A stretch of DNA of 10,177 bases from Pseudomonadota bacterium (GTDB taxonomy: Bacteria > Pseudomonadota > Gammaproteobacteria > Pseudomonadales > Cellvibrionaceae): positions 1 to 10,177 of the forward strand of contig JAEZGT010000037.1 in NCBI GenBank assembly GCA_023416875.1, given 5' to 3'. The position numbers and the translations under genes are program-made. The notes beneath the pieces are model-generated. The model made no database searches. It was not told where the DNA came from and worked only from the letters and a program-made list of their open reading frames with translations. Shown one piece after another: positions 6,580 through 10,177 of this stretch. The first letter of the stretch is position 1; every line of letters starts with the position of its first letter.

Positions 6580-6585
6580 TATGAT
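6557..6585 (+). promoter_or_regulatory. Near-consensus sigma70 promoter of the yceD-rpmF-plsX-fabDG cluster
   Basis: TTGACA (6557-6562, six of six) and TATGAT (6580-6585, five of six) are 17 bp apart, close to the ideal. Transcription is predicted to start between G6591 and A6595, that is 0-4 nt before the yceD ATG. The 17-bp spacer together with the -35 forms an imperfect dyad (6557-6579). Confidence 0.85.
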
Positions 6586-6594
6586 TGCGCGCCT

Positions 6595-7125
6595 ATGTCA
6601 GACGGTACCTCAAAAAACATCCTGCCACGCATCGTTGATCCCCGCAGGTTTTGCCAGCAGGGGGTAATGTTGCGGGGTTATGCTCCCGTTGAAGAGTTAT
6701 CGCGACTGATGGAAAACCAAGTTGTTCTCGACAAGGCTTACGCTGCGCTAGCGTTCCAAGTCGATGAACAGCGTGAGAGGGTCGTCAAAGGAAATCTGGC
6801 GGTCGATGTGCGAATGCAATGCCAGCGGTGTTTGGAACCTATGCCGCTCTCGCTTGATTGCGATATCAGTCTGGCGGTGGTTTGGGATGAGGAGTCGTCC
6901 CGCGAAATTGCAGGGATTTATGATCCTTGGATCGTGGATTCGGAAGAGACTGATCTCTACGCACTGCTCGAAGAAGAAATTTTGCTCAATCTTCCTTATG
7001 TGAGCTTTCACGATTATCCCTGCGGGCAAATCCCGGCTGAGGATGAAGTTGAGGAAGGCGGCGAAGCCGAAACGAAAAATCCTTTTCAGGTGCTCCAGCA
7101 ACTGAAAGACAAGATGAAACAATAG
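6595..7125 (+). CDS. yceD: YceD family protein (DUF177), large-subunit assembly-associated
   Basis: 176-residue soluble protein of the YceD/DUF177 family, which almost always sits just before rpmF. In bacteria and plants the family is linked to 23S rRNA accumulation and 50S assembly; the biochemical role is not settled. Visible: the N-terminal VDPRRF, the CQRC pair (Cys76, Cys79) in the core, an acidic block ETDLYALLEEEILLNLP, and the C-terminal NPFQVLQQLK. Length matches the E. coli and Pseudomonas homologues. The ATG at 6595 is the only start that leaves the promoter upstream and fits the family N-terminus. It has no ribosome binding site. An in-frame ATG at 6493 follows GGAGG, but would lie inside maf and add residues unlike the family. 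Confidence 0.9.
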   Translation: MSDGTSKNILPRIVDPRRFCQQGVMLRGYAPVEELSRLMENQVVLDKAYAALAFQVDEQRERVVKGNLAVDVRMQCQRCLEPMPLSLDCDISLAVVWDEESSREIAGIYDPWIVDSEETDLYALLEEEILLNLPYVSFHDYPCGQIPAEDEVEEGGEAETKNPFQVLQQLKDKMKQ

Positions 7126-7127
7126 GG

Positions 7128-7147
7128 TCGGGATTTTTGACTCCCGA
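7128..7147 (+). promoter_or_regulatory. Hairpin between yceD and rpmF
   Basis: TCGGGA and TCCCGA form a perfect 6-bp stem with an 8-nt loop (TTTTTGAC). It ends 8 nt before the rpmF ribosome site. No U-run follows, so it is not an intrinsic terminator. It could mark an mRNA processing point or shape the separate, much higher expression that L32 needs. Confidence 0.4.
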
Positions 7148-7168
7148 TAATTTCCAGGAGAAATTGCC

Positions 7169-7351
7169 ATGGCAGTTCAACAAGACCGTAAAACCCGTTC
7201 ACGTCGCGGTATGCGCCGTTCGCACGACGCACTGACAGCCAAAACACTGTCCGTCGATTCCACCAGCGGTGAGAAGCACTTGCGTCACCACGTCACGCCC
7301 GACGGTTTCTACCGTGGCCGTAAGGTCATCGAGAGCAAAGACGAAGAATAA
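7169..7351 (+). CDS. rpmF: Ribosomal protein L32 (bL32)
   Basis: Small basic protein of the 50S subunit, 60 residues. The N-terminus MAVQQDRKTRSRRGMRRSHD is the family signature, and HHVTPDGFYRGRKVI is the usual C-terminal half. It lacks zinc-binding cysteines, so it is the zinc-independent form typical of gammaproteobacteria. AGGAG at 7156-7160 stands 8 nt before the ATG, the best ribosome site in this cluster, in keeping with the high demand for a ribosomal protein. It follows yceD after 43 nt and precedes plsX by 14 nt, the standard yceD-rpmF-plsX order. Confidence 0.98.
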   Translation: MAVQQDRKTRSRRGMRRSHDALTAKTLSVDSTSGEKHLRHHVTPDGFYRGRKVIESKDEE

Positions 7352-7365
7352 GGCTTAGTTGGCTA

Positions 7366-8358
7366 TTGTCACGGCCTGTTCACATAGCCATTGATGCAAT
7401 GGGCGGGGATTCAGGTCCCCGCCTTTGCATTTCTGCAGCCCTCAAATTTGCCCGCTTACATCCGTCTGTTCGCCTTACCCTTATTGGCGATAGAGATCAG
7501 CTATCTGCTGGCTCTTCAATATTCCCCAGTCAAATCAAAATATTACCTGCCGAAGCTCAAGTGAAAATGGAAGAGCGGCCAGGCACAGCCTTGCGCCACA
7601 AACGCGAATCATCCATGGCGCTGGCGATAAAGATGGTCGCTACCGGTGAAGCCGACGCTTGCGTAAGTGGTGGTAACACCGGCGCGCTTATGGCTTTTGG
7701 TCTACACCTGCTCGGCACTGTGCCTGGTATAGAGCGCCCGGCGATTTGCAAAGCGGTTCCCGGTAAAGACGGCGTTTGCTGGGTGTTGGATCTCGGCGCC
7801 AATCTAGAGTGTTCGGCCGAGCATCTGCGCCAGTTCGCTTGCATGGGGTCCGCTTTGGCCCAGCTGAACGGTGTGGCTTCTCCCCGTGTCGCTTTGCTGA
7901 ATGTTGGGGTGGAGAATCAAAAGGGTCGTGAGCTCGAGCAGGAGTCTGCGGCACTACTTAAAGTTCAGCCCGGCATGAACTTCATAGGCTTTGTGGAAGG
8001 CGGGGATATCTATCGGGGGGTGGCTGACGTGGTGGTATGCGACGGCTTCACTGGAAATGCCTTGCTCAAGGCTAGCGAAGGAGCTGCGGAGCTGCTGCAA
8101 AACTCCCTGAAAAATGCCTTTCAGAGCAATATCGCTGGCCGACTGGCCGGTTGGCTGGCGCGGCCGGCGTTGCGCTCGTGGATTTCACACTATGACCCGG
8201 CACGGCTGAACGGCGCCTCTCTTTTGGGGCTAAGTGGTGTGGTAGTGAAAAGCCATGGCGGCGCAACTGAGGCGGGATTTATCGCAGCCCTTAATGTCGC
8301 TCGGGAGCAGGCGGCGCATCGAATCATCGACACCATGGTCGCTACGGTGGTGGGGTGA
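7366..8358 (+). CDS. plsX: Phosphate acyltransferase PlsX
   Basis: Peripheral membrane enzyme that turns acyl-ACP into acyl-phosphate, the acyl donor for PlsY in the first step of phosphatidic acid synthesis. The 330-residue product has the family landmarks IAIDAMGGD (8-15), VSGGNTGALMAFG, GIERPAI, LDLGAN, CDGFTGN and the KSHGGA loop near the C-terminus. The start is a TTG (SRPVHIAIDAMGG follows), because no ATG or GTG lies in frame between rpmF and the conserved N-terminus, and the first ATG, at 7399, would cut into DAMGGD. The ribosome site is poor (AAGG about 12 nt away). Weak initiation after the strongly translated rpmF suggests coupling or deliberately low yield. fabD follows directly; E. 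coli has fabH in between. Confidence 0.95.
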   Translation: MSRPVHIAIDAMGGDSGPRLCISAALKFARLHPSVRLTLIGDRDQLSAGSSIFPSQIKILPAEAQVKMEERPGTALRHKRESSMALAIKMVATGEADACVSGGNTGALMAFGLHLLGTVPGIERPAICKAVPGKDGVCWVLDLGANLECSAEHLRQFACMGSALAQLNGVASPRVALLNVGVENQKGRELEQESAALLKVQPGMNFIGFVEGGDIYRGVADVVVCDGFTGNALLKASEGAAELLQNSLKNAFQSNIAGRLAGWLARPALRSWISHYDPARLNGASLLGLSGVVVKSHGGATEAGFIAALNVAREQAAHRIIDTMVATVVG

Positions 8359-8387
8359 TTTTTCCAAAAATCTAACAGAGGCTTTAC

Positions 8388-9332
8388 ATGACCACCCAAT
8401 CAAATCTGGCTTTTGTGTTTCCCGGCCAGGGATCCCAGCAAATCGGGATGCTCGCCGATATCGCAGACAAATGGCCCGGAGTGAAAGAGACCTTCGCCGA
8501 AGCGAGCGATGCCCTCGGCTACGATTTATGGCAATTGATTCAGAACGGTACCCAGGATGAGCTGAATCTTACTGAAAATTCCCAGCCTGCATTGTTGGCC
8601 TCCAGTGTGGCCGTATGGCGGGTTATTAGCGCTGAAACTTCTGTGCGCCCGGCGCTGTTGGCTGGCCACAGCCTCGGTGAGTGGTCTGCGCTGGTGTGCG
8701 GTGGCACACTCGATTTTGCAGATGCAGTGAAATTGGTGCGACTGCGCGGCCGTTATATGCAGGAGGCGGTGCCGGTAGGGGTCGGTTCCATGGCGGCGAT
8801 TATCGGGTTGGCGGATGATCTCATCGAAAAATGCTGTGCTGACGCTGCGCAGAATGAAGTGGTAAGTGCAGTGAACTACAACTCTCCGGGTCAGGTGGTC
8901 ATTGCTGGCCATGTTGCCGCTGTCGATCGGGCAATCGAGCTTTGTAAGGCGGCCGGGGCCAAGCGGGCTCTTCCGCTGCCAGTTAGCGCGCCATTTCACA
9001 CCAGCTTGATGCAACCGGCTGCACAGCGCTTGGCGGAAGATATGGCGAAGGTCAATTTCCGCTCTCCCAATATTCCTGTGGTGCACAACGTGACCGCCAA
9101 GACTGAGGCAAATGCCGAAGCCATTCGCAAATTGATGGTGGAACAGATTTATTCACCGGTTGGCTGGGTCGCCTGCGTGCAGACACTGACCGAGCAGGGC
9201 ATCACCAGTGTGGTGGAGTGTGGCCCGGGTAAGGTTTTGGCAGGCCTGGTCAAACGAATCAACAAAGAGTTGTCGGTGCTGAGCACGGATAACGCTGATG
9301 CATTGGCGCAAGTTGTTCAGAGCCACTCTTAA
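8388..9332 (+). CDS. fabD: Malonyl-CoA:ACP transacylase FabD
   Basis: Transfers malonate from malonyl-CoA to the ACP phosphopantetheine thiol, giving the extender unit of type II fatty acid synthesis in the cytoplasm. The 314-residue protein has FPGQGSQ with oxyanion Gln14, nucleophile Ser95 in GHSLGEW, Arg120 in RLRGRYMQEAVP for the malonyl carboxylate, and His204 in APFHTSL, matching E. coli Gln11/Ser92/Arg117/His201. GPGKVLAGL near the C-terminus is also typical. AGAGG lies 6 nt before the ATG. It sits 29 nt after plsX and 21 nt before fabG, in one transcription unit. Confidence 0.98.
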   Translation: MTTQSNLAFVFPGQGSQQIGMLADIADKWPGVKETFAEASDALGYDLWQLIQNGTQDELNLTENSQPALLASSVAVWRVISAETSVRPALLAGHSLGEWSALVCGGTLDFADAVKLVRLRGRYMQEAVPVGVGSMAAIIGLADDLIEKCCADAAQNEVVSAVNYNSPGQVVIAGHVAAVDRAIELCKAAGAKRALPLPVSAPFHTSLMQPAAQRLAEDMAKVNFRSPNIPVVHNVTAKTEANAEAIRKLMVEQIYSPVGWVACVQTLTEQGITSVVECGPGKVLAGLVKRINKELSVLSTDNADALAQVVQSHS

Positions 9333-9353
9333 CAACAATAACGAGGATAAAAA

Positions 9354-10094
9354 ATGGCAGATAAAAAAATCGCCTTGGTTACGGGAGCAAGCCGGGGAAT
9401 AGGAGCGGCAATTGCCGAAAGTCTCGGAAAGGCGGGCATGTTGGTGATCGGTACTGCGACATCGGCTGGGGGCGCTGAGCAGATTGGCAATCGCCTGCGC
9501 GATCTGGGTATCGAAGGCCGCGGTATGGTGCTCAATGTCACTGACGCGGATTCCGTAAATCAATTGCTGGAAACTGTGACCCGCGATTTCGGTACGGTCA
9601 CTGTGCTGGTCAACAACGCCGGGATCACCAAAGACAATTTGTTGATGCGCATGTCGGACGAGGAGTGGTTTGACGTTATTAACACCAATCTCAGTGCGGT
9701 TTACCGTCTGAGCAAAGCTTGTCTGCGGGGCATGTTAAAAGCGCGCTGGGGGCGAATCGTCAACATTAGCTCCATCGTTGGCGCTATGGGTAACGCGGGA
9801 CAGACCAACTACTCCGCTACTAAAGCAGGGGTTATGGGTTTTACCCGCTCGCTTGCAAAAGAGATCGGCTCACGCAGTATCACCGTTAACGCTGTTGCTC
9901 CGGGATTCATTGATACCGATATGACTCGTGCGCTGCCTGAAGAGCAACGCAATGCATTAGTTGCCGGCATAGCTTTGGCCCGTCTCGGGCAGCCTGAGGA
10001 AATCGCCAGCGTTGTTCAGTTCCTTTGCAGTGATGGTGCCGCTTATATCACCGGTGAGACCATCCACGTAAATGGCGGCCTTTACATGTCGTGA
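9354..10094 (+). CDS. fabG: 3-oxoacyl-ACP reductase FabG
   Basis: NADPH-dependent reductase that converts 3-oxoacyl-ACP to (R)-3-hydroxyacyl-ACP, the first reduction of each elongation cycle. A classical short-chain dehydrogenase of 246 residues: cofactor motif TGASRGIG (10-17), NNAG (87-90), and the catalytic triad Ser140, Tyr153 and Lys157 (YSATK), with Asn111 in INTNL. The spacing equals that of E. coli FabG (S138/Y151/K155). The C-terminus GETIHVNGGLYMS is standard. An AGGA ribosome site lies upstream of the ATG. The position after fabD identifies it among many paralogous reductases. acpP is expected just past the right edge. Confidence 0.98.
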   Translation: MADKKIALVTGASRGIGAAIAESLGKAGMLVIGTATSAGGAEQIGNRLRDLGIEGRGMVLNVTDADSVNQLLETVTRDFGTVTVLVNNAGITKDNLLMRMSDEEWFDVINTNLSAVYRLSKACLRGMLKARWGRIVNISSIVGAMGNAGQTNYSATKAGVMGFTRSLAKEIGSRSITVNAVAPGFIDTDMTRALPEEQRNALVAGIALARLGQPEEIASVVQFLCSDGAAYITGETIHVNGGLYMS

Positions 10095-10119
10095 TCGACT
10101 GTCATGGCGCGCGGATAGT

Positions 10120-10174
10120 GTTGAAAAACCGGCATAAATGGCCGGTTTGAAAGTTAGGAATTAGTTGAAAAACC
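10120..10174. repeat. Direct repeat GTTGAAAAACC flanking the fabG-distal hairpin
   Basis: The 11-mer GTTGAAAAACC occurs at 10120-10130 and again at 10164-10174. The first copy supplies the AAACC of the hairpin's 5' arm. The second could pair with the GGTTT of the 3' arm instead, a possible alternative fold. Confidence 0.5.
10126..10148 (+). terminator. Hairpin downstream of fabG (weak terminator or attenuator)
   Basis: AAACCGGC and GCCGGTTT form a perfect 8-bp stem with a 7-nt loop (ATAAATG), starting 31 nt after the fabG stop. The 3' arm ends in only three Ts and is followed by GAAAG, so full termination is doubtful. Between fabG and acpP, a partial terminator or an mRNA-processing hairpin would help make far more ACP than FabG. 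It may act on both strands. Confidence 0.45.
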
Positions 10175-10177
10175 CGT

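Noticed and set aside
6493..6594. Upstream extension of yceD to the ATG at 6493, which follows a good GGAGG
   Set aside because: It would overlap the start of maf/yceF on the other strand, add 34 residues not seen in YceD homologues, and place the strong promoter inside the gene.

Overview
The window is a conserved chromosomal housekeeping segment of a gammaproteobacterium. The gene order rne / rluC - HAD hydrolase - S49 peptidase / maf (yceF) / yceD - rpmF - plsX - fabD - fabG is the Pseudomonas-type arrangement. It has no fabH between plsX and fabD, unlike Escherichia coli. A relative of Pseudomonas or of the Cellvibrio/Microbulbifer group is my best guess; that placement is inference from synteny and protein character, not from a search. 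I see no mobile element, tRNA, rRNA, CRISPR array or sign of recent transfer.

Layout. Bases 1-2474 (minus strand) hold the first 824 codons of ribonuclease E: S1 domain, 5' sensor, catalytic aspartates, zinc link, membrane-binding helix and part of the disordered, arginine-rich scaffold. The gene runs off the left edge. Bases 2475-3305 contain no convincing gene. They are read as a very long rne 5' leader, expressed from a strong sigma70-type promoter at 3157-3185 (minus), plus a short control region for the rightward genes. Bases 3306-5927 hold a tight rightward operon: rluC (23S rRNA pseudouridine synthase), a HAD-family phosphatase and a membrane-anchored S49 signal-peptide peptidase. maf/yceF (5928-6518, minus) converges on the peptidase gene with no gap at all.

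From 6557 a near-consensus promoter drives yceD, rpmF (ribosomal protein L32), plsX, fabD and fabG rightward, with acpP expected just beyond the right edge. This cluster joins ribosome assembly (YceD/L32) to the supply of acyl chains: PlsX makes acyl-phosphate for phospholipids, FabD loads malonate onto ACP, and FabG does the first reduction of elongation. RNase E and RluC on the left are also rRNA maturation enzymes, so the whole window concerns making ribosomes and membrane.

No undescribed protein system is present. The non-obvious signals are regulatory. They are the roughly 675-nt rne leader with several hairpins, an RNase E-like cut-site motif and a start-codon hairpin; the yceD promoter, which is placed so that the mRNA should begin only 0-4 nt before the ATG (leaderless or nearly so); a 23-bp imperfect dyad inside that promoter; and a hairpin with repeated flanks after fabG.
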